In this document: in pieces, positions 26,763-35,019 of the stretch | How the letters are laid out: each line of letters starts with the position of its first letter | How positions within the stretch are numbered: the stretch's first letter is position 1 | Assembly: GCF_014203365.1 (NCBI RefSeq) | Contig: NZ_JACHIS010000001.1 | Location: forward strand, 2,170,001-2,234,000 | DNA: 64,000 nt | Direction: 5' to 3' | Source: Actinoalloteichus hymeniacidonis | GTDB lineage: Bacteria > Actinomycetota > Actinomycetes > Mycobacteriales > Pseudonocardiaceae | Program-made: the position numbers and the translations under genes | The notes under the pieces: model-generated | Databases searched by the model: none | Told to the model about the DNA's origin: nothing | Seen by the model: only the letters and a program-made list of their open reading frames with translations

Positions 26763-28271
26763 GTGGGGGACGTATCGCCGCTTCTGTTGGAGATGCGAGG
26801 AATCTCGAAGAGTTTCGTCGGCGTCCCGGTATTGACCGAAGTGGACCTCGACCTGTATTCGGGCGAAGTGCATGCCGTGGTCGGGGAGAACGGCGCTGGA
26901 AAGTCGACCCTGATGAAGGTGTTGGCCGGGGTGCACGAACCCGACGCGGGCACGGTTGCGCTGGCTGGCAGGCAGGTCTCCTTCGCACATCCCGTCGAGG
27001 CGCAGGCGGCGGGCGTCGCCATCATCTACCAGGAGTTGACGTTACTGGCCGACCGCACCGTCGCCGAGAACGTCTTTCTCGGCCGGGAGCCGACCAAACC
27101 CGGCCTACTGCGCGGAATCGTCGATAGAAAGGCGATGGCCCAGCGAACCGCGGACCTGCTCGCCGACCTCGGCGAGGACTCCATCGACCCGCATACGCCG
27201 GTCCGCCGACTCTCGGTCGCGCAACAACAGGTCGTCGAGATCGTCAAAGCACTAGCCGGAGACGCCCGAATCGTCGTGATGGACGAACCGACCGCCGCCC
27301 TGGCCGATCACGAGGTCGAGCTGCTGTACTCATTAGTTCGCAGGCTGGCCGAACGCGGTATCGGAATCCTCTATATCTCGCACCGAATGCGGGAGATATT
27401 CGATCTCTCCCAACGGGTCACCGTCCTCAAGGACGGCCGCCGCACCGCCTGTCGTTCCACCGGGGAGGTCACCGCAGACGACCTGGTCCGGTTGATGGTC
27501 GGGCGCGAGCTGAGCGACTACTACCCGGACCGGGCCGCGCCCGCCGACCTCGGCGACGTGCGCCTGCGGCTGACCGGCGCGGGCAACGCCCGGCTGCGCG
27601 ACATCGACCTCTCGGTCCGCGCGGGCGAGATCGTCGGCATCGCAGGCCTGCAGGGCGCGGGCCGCAGCTCCCTGGCGCACGCCGTGTTCGGGGCCGACCC
27701 CTTCACCACCGGGGAGATGGTCCTCGACGGCGCCCCGGTGCGACCCGCCTCGCCGCGAGCCGCCATCCGCGCGGGCATCGGACTGGTCACCGAGGACCGC
27801 AAGGCGGAGGGCCTGGCGTTGCGCCAGTCCATTCGGGACAACGCGCTGCTGGTGGTGCGCGGGGCGTTCGCAGGCCGCCGTCGAGCCAAGACGGTGGACG
27901 TCACCGAACTGCTCGCCGAACTGCGGATCGGCGCCCGAGGCAGCGGCCAGGAGGTCCGCCTGCTCTCCGGCGGGAACCAACAGAAGGTGGTGTTGGCCAA
28001 ATGGCTCGCCGTGCGGCCGGGGGTCCTCGTACTGGACGAACCGACCCGGGGCGTGGACGTCGGTGCCAAGGCGGCCATCCACGAACTCGTGCGCGACCTG
28101 GCCAGACAGGGCATGGCCGTACTGATGGTGTCCTCGGAACTGCCCGAACTCATCGGGATGAGCGATCGGATCGTGGTGCTGCGAGACGGCGCCGTCGCAG
28201 GCGAGCTGCCTCCGGGCGTCGGTGAGGAAGAGATCATGCGTTTGAGCACCGGCGCCGGGAGCGCCGCATGA
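26763..28271 (+). CDS. Sugar ABC importer ATPase, RbsA/MglA-type
   Basis: 502 residues from the GTG at 26763, chosen because GGAGG ends 5 bases before it; an earlier frame extension lacks a site. Two fused ATPase halves: Walker A GENGAGKST and signature LSVAQQQ in the first, degenerate P-loop GLQGAGRSS and LSGGNQQKV in the second, as in RbsA/XylG/MglA. It energises uptake of a monosaccharide with the two permeases and binding lipoprotein that follow; all are coupled by overlaps or short gaps. Confidence 0.93.
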   Translation: MGDVSPLLLEMRGISKSFVGVPVLTEVDLDLYSGEVHAVVGENGAGKSTLMKVLAGVHEPDAGTVALAGRQVSFAHPVEAQAAGVAIIYQELTLLADRTVAENVFLGREPTKPGLLRGIVDRKAMAQRTADLLADLGEDSIDPHTPVRRLSVAQQQVVEIVKALAGDARIVVMDEPTAALADHEVELLYSLVRRLAERGIGILYISHRMREIFDLSQRVTVLKDGRRTACRSTGEVTADDLVRLMVGRELSDYYPDRAAPADLGDVRLRLTGAGNARLRDIDLSVRAGEIVGIAGLQGAGRSSLAHAVFGADPFTTGEMVLDGAPVRPASPRAAIRAGIGLVTEDRKAEGLALRQSIRDNALLVVRGAFAGRRRAKTVDVTELLAELRIGARGSGQEVRLLSGGNQQKVVLAKWLAVRPGVLVLDEPTRGVDVGAKAAIHELVRDLARQGMAVLMVSSELPELIGMSDRIVVLRDGAVAGELPPGVGEEEIMRLSTGAGSAA

Positions 28272-29305
28272 CACCGCAGCCCGGAACCAAGGCCGGGCCG
28301 CCGCCGTTATCGCGGGTCGCCCCCGCCGCAGCGAGGATCAACTTCGCCGACCCGGTCGTCCTGGTCTACCTCGCCCTGGTGGCGGTGTACCTGATCGGCT
28401 GGACCATCGTCGGCCTGCGCGGCGGCGACTTCGTCACCGTCGCCAACACGGTGACCATCCTGCAGAACTCGGCCGCCCTCGGCCTGGTCGCTATCGGCCA
28501 GACCTACGCCATCCTCGCCGGGTCGCTCGATCTCTCGGTGGCCTACCTGATCAGTCTGGTCACGCTGATCACCGCGCAGGTCATGGAGTCGGCAGGCATC
28601 GTCGCGGGCGTGGCCGCAGCCCTGCTGCTCGCCGGACTGGTCGGGCTGGGCAACGGGTTGATCGTGACGAAACTGAAGGTCAACGCCTTCATCGCCACCC
28701 TCGGCGTCGCGCTGATCCTGCGTGGTTACCTGGAGAACACCTACACCGGTCCGGCGGGCGACGTGCCCACCGAGTTCCAACGGCTGGGCTACGACCGGAT
28801 CGGACCGCTGCCGGTCTCGGTGTTCCTGGTGGCCGCAGTCGCGACCCTGACCTGGTTCGTCTTGCGCCGCACCAGTCTCGGACACCACATCTACGCGGTC
28901 GGCGGTGACCGGGAGATCGCCCGTCTCTCCGGCGTGCGCACCGACCGCACGGTGATCACGGCCCACGTGCTGTGCTCCCTGTGCGCCGGGCTGGCCGGGG
29001 TGTTCCTGGCCAGCAGGCTCGGCGCCGGAGCACCGCTGGCGGGCACCGACGGGCAGTACGACCTCGTGTCCATCGCGGCCGTCGTGCTCGGCGGCAGCCT
29101 TCTCGCAGGAGGCCGGGGCGGGGTCGTCGGCACCATCGGCGGCGTCCTGATCCTCTCGGTACTGGACAACGTCTTCGACCAACTCGGCGTCGATCCCTTC
29201 TTCAAGAACGTCGTTCGGGGCGCGGTGATCATCGCCGCGGTGGCCCTGTACGCCCGACAGAGCGTCGCCCGTCGCAGGCGGCAGGATCAACGGAGGTCGG
29301 GATGA
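28268..29305 (+). CDS. Sugar ABC importer permease (RbsC-like, first)
   Basis: 345 residues, about eight to ten hydrophobic segments, BPD_transp_2 family. LVAIGQTYAILAGSLDLSV and the HHIYAVGGDREIARLSG motif are typical of RbsC/XylH. The ATG overlaps the ATPase stop by ATGA. A second permease follows, so the channel is likely a heterodimer. Confidence 0.92.
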   Translation: MTPQPGTKAGPPPLSRVAPAAARINFADPVVLVYLALVAVYLIGWTIVGLRGGDFVTVANTVTILQNSAALGLVAIGQTYAILAGSLDLSVAYLISLVTLITAQVMESAGIVAGVAAALLLAGLVGLGNGLIVTKLKVNAFIATLGVALILRGYLENTYTGPAGDVPTEFQRLGYDRIGPLPVSVFLVAAVATLTWFVLRRTSLGHHIYAVGGDREIARLSGVRTDRTVITAHVLCSLCAGLAGVFLASRLGAGAPLAGTDGQYDLVSIAAVVLGGSLLAGGRGGVVGTIGGVLILSVLDNVFDQLGVDPFFKNVVRGAVIIAAVALYARQSVARRRRQDQRRSG

Positions 29306-30318
29306 CCCAGACGGCCGTCCCCGAGACGCGGCGCACCCGGCTGCGCCTGCCCGCCACCCTGTCGGCGAGCACGCCGGTGTTCGTCCTGCTCGGCGTGCTG
29401 TTACTCGTGCTCGCCTTCGTCGACATCGGCTTCTACGAACCGGATCGGCTGCTGGCCTTCATCCGCCGGGCGGCCCCGCTGATCATCCTGGCGGCGGGAC
29501 AGTACTTCGTCATGGTCTCCGGCGGCTTCGATCTCTCCGTCGGTTCCGTCGTCACGGTGGGCGTGGTCGTGGCCGCCGAGCTGTTCAACATCGCCCCGGA
29601 CATGCCCTGGCCGGTGGCGGTGCTGATCCTGCTCGTCGCGGGCATGGGCGTCGGGCTGATCAACGGTCTGATCTCGACGCTGCTGGCGGTGCCCTCGTTC
29701 ATCACCACGCTCGGCATGATGCTGATCCTGCAGGGCGCAGTCTTCTTCTGGACCCAGGGCGCGCCCCGGGGTTACCTCTCCGACGACTACCGCACCCTGG
29801 GCCGGGGCATGGTCCCCGGACTGCCCTGGTTGCCGTGGGCGGTGATCGTGCTGGCCGTGGTCGCCGCGGCCGCGGTGGTGTTCATGCGCTCCGACACCGG
29901 ACGCACCCTGGTGGCCACCGGCGACAACGACGCCGCAGCCGCCCTCTCCGGAGTCCGTGTGCATCGACTGCGCGTGCTGGCGTTCGTCCTCTCCGGACTC
30001 GCGGCCGCATTGGCCGCCGTGCTGGTCGGCGGATTCACCGGCATCTCGGCGCAGGCGGGCGACGGCATGGAGTTCGAGGCCATCACCGCCGTGGTCCTCG
30101 GCGGGGTCGCCCTCGGTGGCGGCCGAGGCTCCGTGGTGGCCGCCATGGCGGGTGCCCTCTCCCTGCAGACCCTGTTCACCCTGCTGACCATGCTCGGCGT
30201 CTCCGGCGCACTGGAGTCGACCGTGCAAGGCGTGATCGTCATCGCCGCCGTCGCCCTCGGGGCGGTCTCGTGGTCGCGGCGCCAACGCGTACCCAACTCG
30301 ACGAAGGAGAGGCGATGA
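29302..30318 (+). CDS. Sugar ABC importer permease (RbsC-like, second)
   Basis: 338 residues from the ATG at 29302, overlapping the previous stop and preceded by GGAGGTCGG. Same family: LAAGQYFVMVSGGFDLSVGS, then TGDNDAAAALSGVRVHRL. Ends in a short cytoplasmic tail. GAAGGAG at its 3' end serves the binding-protein gene that overlaps it. Confidence 0.92.
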   Translation: MTQTAVPETRRTRLRLPATLSASTPVFVLLGVLLLVLAFVDIGFYEPDRLLAFIRRAAPLIILAAGQYFVMVSGGFDLSVGSVVTVGVVVAAELFNIAPDMPWPVAVLILLVAGMGVGLINGLISTLLAVPSFITTLGMMLILQGAVFFWTQGAPRGYLSDDYRTLGRGMVPGLPWLPWAVIVLAVVAAAAVVFMRSDTGRTLVATGDNDAAAALSGVRVHRLRVLAFVLSGLAAALAAVLVGGFTGISAQAGDGMEFEAITAVVLGGVALGGGRGSVVAAMAGALSLQTLFTLLTMLGVSGALESTVQGVIVIAAVALGAVSWSRRQRVPNSTKERR

Positions 30319-31502
30319 GAGCCAGAATCCGGCCAGCGCTGACGATCATGTCGGTGTCGGCCCTGCTCGTGCTCGGTGCGTGCACCAGCGAGGTGCCCAC
30401 CGACACCGATCTCGGCACGGAGACCACGGGAGCCGACGCGGCAGGCGAGTCGGAGTTCTTCGTCCAGGCCGACTACGAGGCCCAGATGGCGTTGCGCGAG
30501 GCCGTCCCGGAGGGCCCCGAGGATCGTCCCTGGGAGCAGATGATCGACCCGGAGATGATCGACACCAGCGAATATCAGAAGGACGGGCCGCACAACCTGT
30601 GCTTCTCCAACGCCGGACTGTTCAACTCGTGGCGCGCGGTCGGCTGGCGCACCATGCAGGCCGAGGTCGATCTGCACCCCGAGATCGCGGAGTTCACCGC
30701 GCTCGACGGCCAGGGCCAGGACGACAAGCAGATCTCCGACATCGGCTCGTTGGCCGCCCAGGACTGCGATGCGCTGATCGTCTCGCCGAACACCACCGCC
30801 ACCCTGACCCCGGCGGTCGAGGCCGCCTGTGGTGAGGTGCCGGTCATCGTCTTCGACCGAGGCGTCGAGACGGACTGCCCGGTGACCTTCATCAGCCCCA
30901 TCGGCGGCTACGCCTACGGCGCGGCGGGCGCGGAGTTCCTCCGCGACGAGGTGGAACCCGGTGGATCGGTGTTGGCACTGCGCATCGCGCCCGGCGTCGA
31001 CGTGTTGGAACACCGCTGGGCCGCTGCGGAGCGCGTCTTCGAGGACAGCGATCTGGACATCGTCGGTGTCCAGTTCACCGAGGACGACCCGGCCACCGCG
31101 AAGAACATCGTCTCCGACTTCATCCAGAGCAACGGGGGACTGGACGGCGTGTGGATGGACGCCGGCGCCACGTCGGTCGCGGTCACCGAGGCGTTCGAGG
31201 ACGCCGGAATGGAGATCCCGCCGATCGTCGGCGAGGACCAGCAGGACTTCCTGCAGGCCTGGCAGGACAAGGACCTGACCGCCATCGCTCCCGGCTACCC
31301 GACCTTCCAATGGCGTACTCCCGTGATCGCCGCGCTGCGAATCTTGAACGGCGAGGAGGTTCCCCGGGAATGGCGGCTGCCGCAGCCCGTCGTGACCGAG
31401 GACAACCTGGACTCCTACCTGCAGGAGGGCATGCCGCCACAGCACTATGCCCTGTGCGGGTGTGAGGACCTGCCCGGTTTCCCCGAGGAGTGGGGAGGCT
31501 GA
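30315..31502 (+). CDS. Sugar-binding lipoprotein of the ABC importer
   Basis: 395 residues from the ATG at 30315, coupled to the permease. Signal peptide with lipobox LGAC, then a periplasmic-binding-protein fold of the ribose type (LIVSPNTTATLTPAV, GVWMDAGATSVAV, FQWRTPVIAALRILNGEEV). Catches the sugar at the cell surface. The downstream epimerase suggests a rare ketose or aldose; the true ligand cannot be read from sequence. Confidence 0.9.
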   Translation: MRARIRPALTIMSVSALLVLGACTSEVPTDTDLGTETTGADAAGESEFFVQADYEAQMALREAVPEGPEDRPWEQMIDPEMIDTSEYQKDGPHNLCFSNAGLFNSWRAVGWRTMQAEVDLHPEIAEFTALDGQGQDDKQISDIGSLAAQDCDALIVSPNTTATLTPAVEAACGEVPVIVFDRGVETDCPVTFISPIGGYAYGAAGAEFLRDEVEPGGSVLALRIAPGVDVLEHRWAAAERVFEDSDLDIVGVQFTEDDPATAKNIVSDFIQSNGGLDGVWMDAGATSVAVTEAFEDAGMEIPPIVGEDQQDFLQAWQDKDLTAIAPGYPTFQWRTPVIAALRILNGEEVPREWRLPQPVVTEDNLDSYLQEGMPPQHYALCGCEDLPGFPEEWGG

Positions 31503-31518
31503 CGTAGGGGGTCTGTGC

Positions 31519-31555
31519 GGGAGTGATCGGACACCGCCGCCGTCCGATCACTCCC
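31519..31555 (+). terminator. Terminator after the sugar importer operon
   Basis: Perfect 14-bp stem (31519-31532 with 31542-31555) around a 9-base loop, 17 bases after the binding-protein stop. Confidence 0.8.
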
Positions 31556-31599
31556 GTCCAGCACATGCCGAATTCGATACCGCCACCTCGACCGGATGC

Positions 31600-31630
31600 G
31601 TCGGGCCGATCGCCGCCTGATCGGCCCGAC
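31600..31630 (+). promoter_or_regulatory. Second strong hairpin before the epimerase gene
   Basis: Perfect 12-bp stem (31600-31611 with 31619-31630) around GCCGCCT, ending 41 bases before the epimerase ATG. In the leader it could attenuate transcription, stabilise a processed mRNA end, or be a second terminator. No ligand-binding fold is evident. Confidence 0.5.
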
Positions 31631-31671
31631 CTCGCCTCCGGCCGCAGCTCTTGGATCGTTGAAGGAGTTGG

Positions 31672-32529
31672 ATGTTTCCGATCGGCGTGAACACCTGGGT
31701 CTGGGAGTCACCGCTATCCGATGCCACCCTCGCCGAGCTGATCCCCCGCATCGCGGGCTGGGGATTCGACGCGGTGGAGATCCCGATGGAACAGGCAGAC
31801 GACATCGACGCCGGGCGTACTGCGGAGCTGCTCGCCGCGCACGGCCTGGCCGCCGTCGCGGTCTGCGCCGTGACCTCGGCGGGCCGCAACCTCGTCGCCG
31901 CCCCGGCCCGGCAAATCCGGGACACCCAGGACTATCTGCGCGGCTGCGTGGACCTGGCGGCTCGACTGGGCGCGGGTTCGGTGGGTGGCCCGCTGTATGC
32001 CGAGGTCGGCCGAACCTGGCGGATGGACGCCGCCGAGCGGGCCACGGTGTACCGGGAGCTACGGGAGAATCTCGCGCCGGTCGCCGACTATGCGGGCGAA
32101 CGCGGCGTGCGACTGGCCGTGGAACCGCTCAACCGCTATGAGACCAGCGTGCTCAACACCGTCGAACAGGCGTTGACCGCCTTGGACGGGCTGCCTGCCG
32201 AGACCGTCGGCCTGATGCTGGACACCTACCACCTCAACATCGAGGAACGCGACCTCGTCACGCCGGTACTGGCTGCGGGCGGTCGGATCGCCCACGTCCA
32301 GGTCTGCGCGAACGACCGGGGCGCCCCCGGCGCCGATCACCTGGATTGGCCGGGTTTCCTGGCGGCGCTGACGAAGACCGGATATCGCGGCTCGATCTGC
32401 ATCGAGTCGTTCACCGCACACAACGACGCGATCGCGGTGGCCGCCTCGATCTGGCGCCCGCTGGCCGAGACACAGGATGCGCTCGCGGTCGACGGGCTGG
32501 CCTTCCTACGACGGATTCAGGCGGGCTAG
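31672..32529 (+). CDS. Sugar epimerase/isomerase of the D-tagatose 3-epimerase family
   Basis: 285-residue TIM barrel (AP endonuclease 2 family). Metal-site blocks are EPLNRYETS (Glu), MLDTYHLNIEE (Asp, His), and CIESF near the end (Glu), as in D-tagatose 3-/D-psicose 3-epimerases that exchange the C3 configuration of ketoses. Preceded by GAAGGAG. Separated from the importer by two hairpins but on the same strand, so it likely processes the imported sugar. Substrate is inferred only as a ketose or related polyol. Confidence 0.82.
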   Translation: MFPIGVNTWVWESPLSDATLAELIPRIAGWGFDAVEIPMEQADDIDAGRTAELLAAHGLAAVAVCAVTSAGRNLVAAPARQIRDTQDYLRGCVDLAARLGAGSVGGPLYAEVGRTWRMDAAERATVYRELRENLAPVADYAGERGVRLAVEPLNRYETSVLNTVEQALTALDGLPAETVGLMLDTYHLNIEERDLVTPVLAAGGRIAHVQVCANDRGAPGADHLDWPGFLAALTKTGYRGSICIESFTAHNDAIAVAASIWRPLAETQDALAVDGLAFLRRIQAG

Positions 32530-32564
32530 CCGGAGGACCCGGTCCGGCGCAGCACCGACAGCGC

Positions 32565-32596
32565 GACGGCGGCCGCCTACCCCGGCGACCGCCGTC
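32565..32596. terminator. Bidirectional terminator between convergent genes
   Basis: GACGGCGG (32565-32572) pairs with CCGCCGTC (32589-32596) in the 78-base gap between the epimerase and the cutinase-like gene. Confidence 0.6.
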
Positions 32597-32607
32597 GTGA
32601 TCCGTCG

Positions 32608-33522
32608 TTAGGAGTGCGGACAGGTGTTGCGGTACTCCGAGATCTCCCGGTCGTCGGGCGGCGGACAGAGGAACTGCTCGTAGCGCAGGTCGTCGTCGAT
32701 GAACCGCTTCAACCACGAGATGCTGTACTTGGCGATCGTCGTGTTGGAGATGTTCGGGGCGAAGTGCGAGGCGCCGTCCAACTCCAGGTACGCCTTGTCC
32801 AACGAGGACGACAGGCTCTCGTAGAACGGGATCGAATGTGACCGCACCGGGGCGATGAGATCGTTCTCAGCTCCGACCACCAACGTCGGGACGGTGACCC
32901 GCGACCAGTTCTTCGATAGGTGCCAACCGGTCAGCGGGATCGCCGCCTGCAACGCAGGCCTGCTCTCGGCCGCCGATAGGCTGCCTCCGCCGCCCATCGA
33001 GTGACCCATCACCCCGAGTCGATTCGGGTCGATGCGATTGCGGACATCGCTGTCCTCGACGAGATAGTCCAGCGCGGCGAGCAGCTGCCGCCCTCTGCTG
33101 TCCGGCTGGTCGACTGTCGTGTTGGTGTCGATGGTGAAGACGACGAAGCCCTGCGAGGCCAGCCGGGGACCCAGCCAGGCCATGCTGGACTGCGTCCCGG
33201 TGTAGCCGGGTGACACCGCGACCGCACCGAAGGTTCCCTCGCTGGTGTCGGTCGGGTAGTAGATGGTGCCGCCGCCGAACCCGATGACCAGCGAGGAGAC
33301 CCGGTCCTCGGCCACGGCGAACGGGCCGCGCAGTGCCTCGATACTGCGCTCGGTGGGGGCGGGACCCCGTTCGTACGGATTCTCCTGGGCGGTGGCCGCC
33401 GGGGCGGCGGCCAGGCCCGTGGCGACCATGGTCAACGCGAGGACGAGGCCCGCCAAGCGGGTCCTGGGGCGGCCGGCTGATCGGACGCGGGCTCTGCGGG
33501 AGGCGATGCTCGATGACTGCAC
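32608..33522 (-). CDS. Secreted cutinase/PET-hydrolase-like alpha/beta hydrolase
   Basis: 304 residues. Sec-type signal peptide with cleavage near residue 45 (AATA-Q). The mature enzyme closely matches actinobacterial polyester hydrolases (Thermobifida cutinase and LCC relatives): [11 protein letters not shown] start, [19 protein letters not shown], nucleophile Ser175 in GHSMGG, Asp221, His253 in ASHFAPN. Tyr107 and Met176 form the oxyanion hole, and Trp200 is the aromatic clamp. Cys286 and Cys301 would form the conserved C-terminal disulfide. All residues needed for activity on cutin-like polyesters are present. Activity on PET is known for close family members, but for this protein it is inference. 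Monocistronic. Confidence 0.9.
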   Translation of the reverse strand: MQSSSIASRRARVRSAGRPRTRLAGLVLALTMVATGLAAAPAATAQENPYERGPAPTERSIEALRGPFAVAEDRVSSLVIGFGGGTIYYPTDTSEGTFGAVAVSPGYTGTQSSMAWLGPRLASQGFVVFTIDTNTTVDQPDSRGRQLLAALDYLVEDSDVRNRIDPNRLGVMGHSMGGGGSLSAAESRPALQAAIPLTGWHLSKNWSRVTVPTLVVGAENDLIAPVRSHSIPFYESLSSSLDKAYLELDGASHFAPNISNTTIAKYSISWLKRFIDDDLRYEQFLCPPPDDREISEYRNTCPHS

Positions 33523-33693
33523 GTCGTTGTACTCCTGTTCATCGGCACTTGATCACGCTGTGCAGTCATCCTCGCCGCCGCACCACACCGGCCACATCGG
33601 CGAAATCACCGGTCTTCGCGCAGTCGTCCGGTATCGGAGGGTTTCGGCGCTGCCTCGCACCCGCAGTCGGATCGGCCGGCCTCCGCCGTGGCG

Positions 33694-34710
33694 CTACTGC
33701 GCCGACCAGCCGCCGTCGGAGGGCAACACCACGCCGTTGATGTTGATGCCGTCGTCGCTCAACAGGAAGGTGATCGAGGCGGCGAGCTGATCGGCGGTGG
33801 CTATGGGCGGGATCATGCCGAGGAAGTCCTTGACGCGTCCGCCACCGAACTCGGAAGAATCGGCGGCGACGGCCATGCCGGTGGCGACCCCGCCGGGCGC
33901 GACGGCGTTGACCCGGATGCCATGCGGCGCATACATGACCGCGCAGTTGCGGGTGATGCCGACGACGGCGTGCTTCGAGGCGGTGTAGGCGACCCCGGCG
34001 GCCGACCCGCGCAAGGCGGCCTCGGATGCGACGTTGACGATGCGCCCGCTTCTCGCCGCGAGCATCGAGGGAAGCACCGCGCGGATGAGTCGCAGCGGGC
34101 CGTCGACGTTCACCGCGAAGACACGTCGCCACATCTCGTCGCTGACCTCGTGGGCGGGCGAGAAGTCGTCGTTGATGCCCGCGACGTTGGCCAAACCGTC
34201 GATGCGTTCGCCCGCCGCGGCCACGATGCGGTCGATGTCCTCGGGGTCGGTGACATCGGCCGGGACGGTGACCAGCTCGGCGGATTCCGACTCGGCCGCG
34301 AGCTCCGCGAGCTTCTCGGCGGAGAGATCGACCGCGATGACCCGACCACCCTCGTGCAGGATTCGGGCTGCCGTTGCGCGCCCGATCCCGGAGGCCGCCC
34401 CGGTCACGATGACCGTCTGATCGCGGAACCTTCCGGGCACGGCGCGCGCCCGTGCTTCGGCCGCCGGATCCGACACCACGGGCACGCCACCGTTCACCGC
34501 GGTCACGAGGCCGTCGACGATGTCCTGCCCAAGCCTGCCCTGACTCAGGTTCACCAACTCCTGAAGCGGCAGCTGTTGGACCGGGGCGAGCGTGCTCTCG
34601 TCGAATCCGCCGTGGCCGAGCAGTTCTCGGAGCAGCGGTCCGCCCTCCGGATGGCCGAGCCACTGGGCGATCGTGCTGTCGGCCGTCAGCGATCGGGGTG
34701 TTCCGCTCAT
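33694..34710 (-). CDS. SDR oxidoreductase with an N-terminal helical domain
   Basis: 338 residues from the ATG at 34710, preceded by AAGGAG; longer frames lack a site. The C-terminal 240 residues are a classical short-chain dehydrogenase: TGAASGIGRA cofactor loop, NVAGIND, and catalytic YTASK (Tyr, Lys). The first about 95 residues (TIAQWLGHPEGGPLLREL, LPLQELVNLSQGRL) form a compact helical module that I have seen as an add-on to actinobacterial glycosidases, so the fusion hints at a sugar or glycoside-derived substrate. Upstream lies a perfect 18-bp palindrome. Substrate unknown. Confidence 0.85.
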   Translation of the reverse strand: MSGTPRSLTADSTIAQWLGHPEGGPLLRELLGHGGFDESTLAPVQQLPLQELVNLSQGRLGQDIVDGLVTAVNGGVPVVSDPAAEARARAVPGRFRDQTVIVTGAASGIGRATAARILHEGGRVIAVDLSAEKLAELAAESESAELVTVPADVTDPEDIDRIVAAAGERIDGLANVAGINDDFSPAHEVSDEMWRRVFAVNVDGPLRLIRAVLPSMLAARSGRIVNVASEAALRGSAAGVAYTASKHAVVGITRNCAVMYAPHGIRVNAVAPGGVATGMAVAADSSEFGGGRVKDFLGMIPPIATADQLAASITFLLSDDGININGVVLPSDGGWSAQ

Positions 34711-34796
34711 ACGGGTGGGCTCCTTCGGTTGTGCCGCGCGGACATTTCGGGCGAGACGTGCTGCACCGGATTGCTGCCCGCGCACACTACCGAATT

Positions 34797-34814
34797 AAGT
34801 CAATCGATTGACTT
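34797..34814 (-). promoter_or_regulatory. 18-bp perfect palindrome upstream of the SDR gene
   Basis: AAGTCAATCGATTGACTT at 34797-34814 is its own reverse complement, lying 87 bases upstream of the SDR start in AT-rich sequence. It has the size and symmetry of an operator for a dimeric repressor. No regulator gene is adjacent. Confidence 0.55.
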
Positions 34815-34916
34815 TTAGGTGGGTCGACGTGGTCGACCCGATCGAATCGTCCAGACCGAGTCGCAAGCTACGAATCCGGGCGCTATCCGCGTCGATCGAC
34901 CCGACGGCATGACGTC

Positions 34917-34954
34917 GGGGCCGACGTCCGGTTGGTGTACCGGATGTCGGCCCC
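34917..34954 (-). terminator. Terminator region after the ThuA-dehydrogenase gene
   Basis: A GC-rich stem (GGGGCCGAC and TCCGG against CCGGA and GTCGGCCCC, one mismatched pair) spans 34917-34954, downstream of the minus-strand gene ending at 35020. The rest of the 309-base gap shows only the palindrome at 34797. Confidence 0.65.
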
Positions 34955-35019
34955 GAGGTCGTTCGAAGCGGGAGCGGCTCACGCCGTTGTGAGACTCACT
35001 CCTTGATCAACAGGGGCCG

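Noticed and set aside
28307-29290. 327-codon minus-strand frame
   Set aside because: Antisense to the first sugar permease; biased composition typical of a shadow frame.
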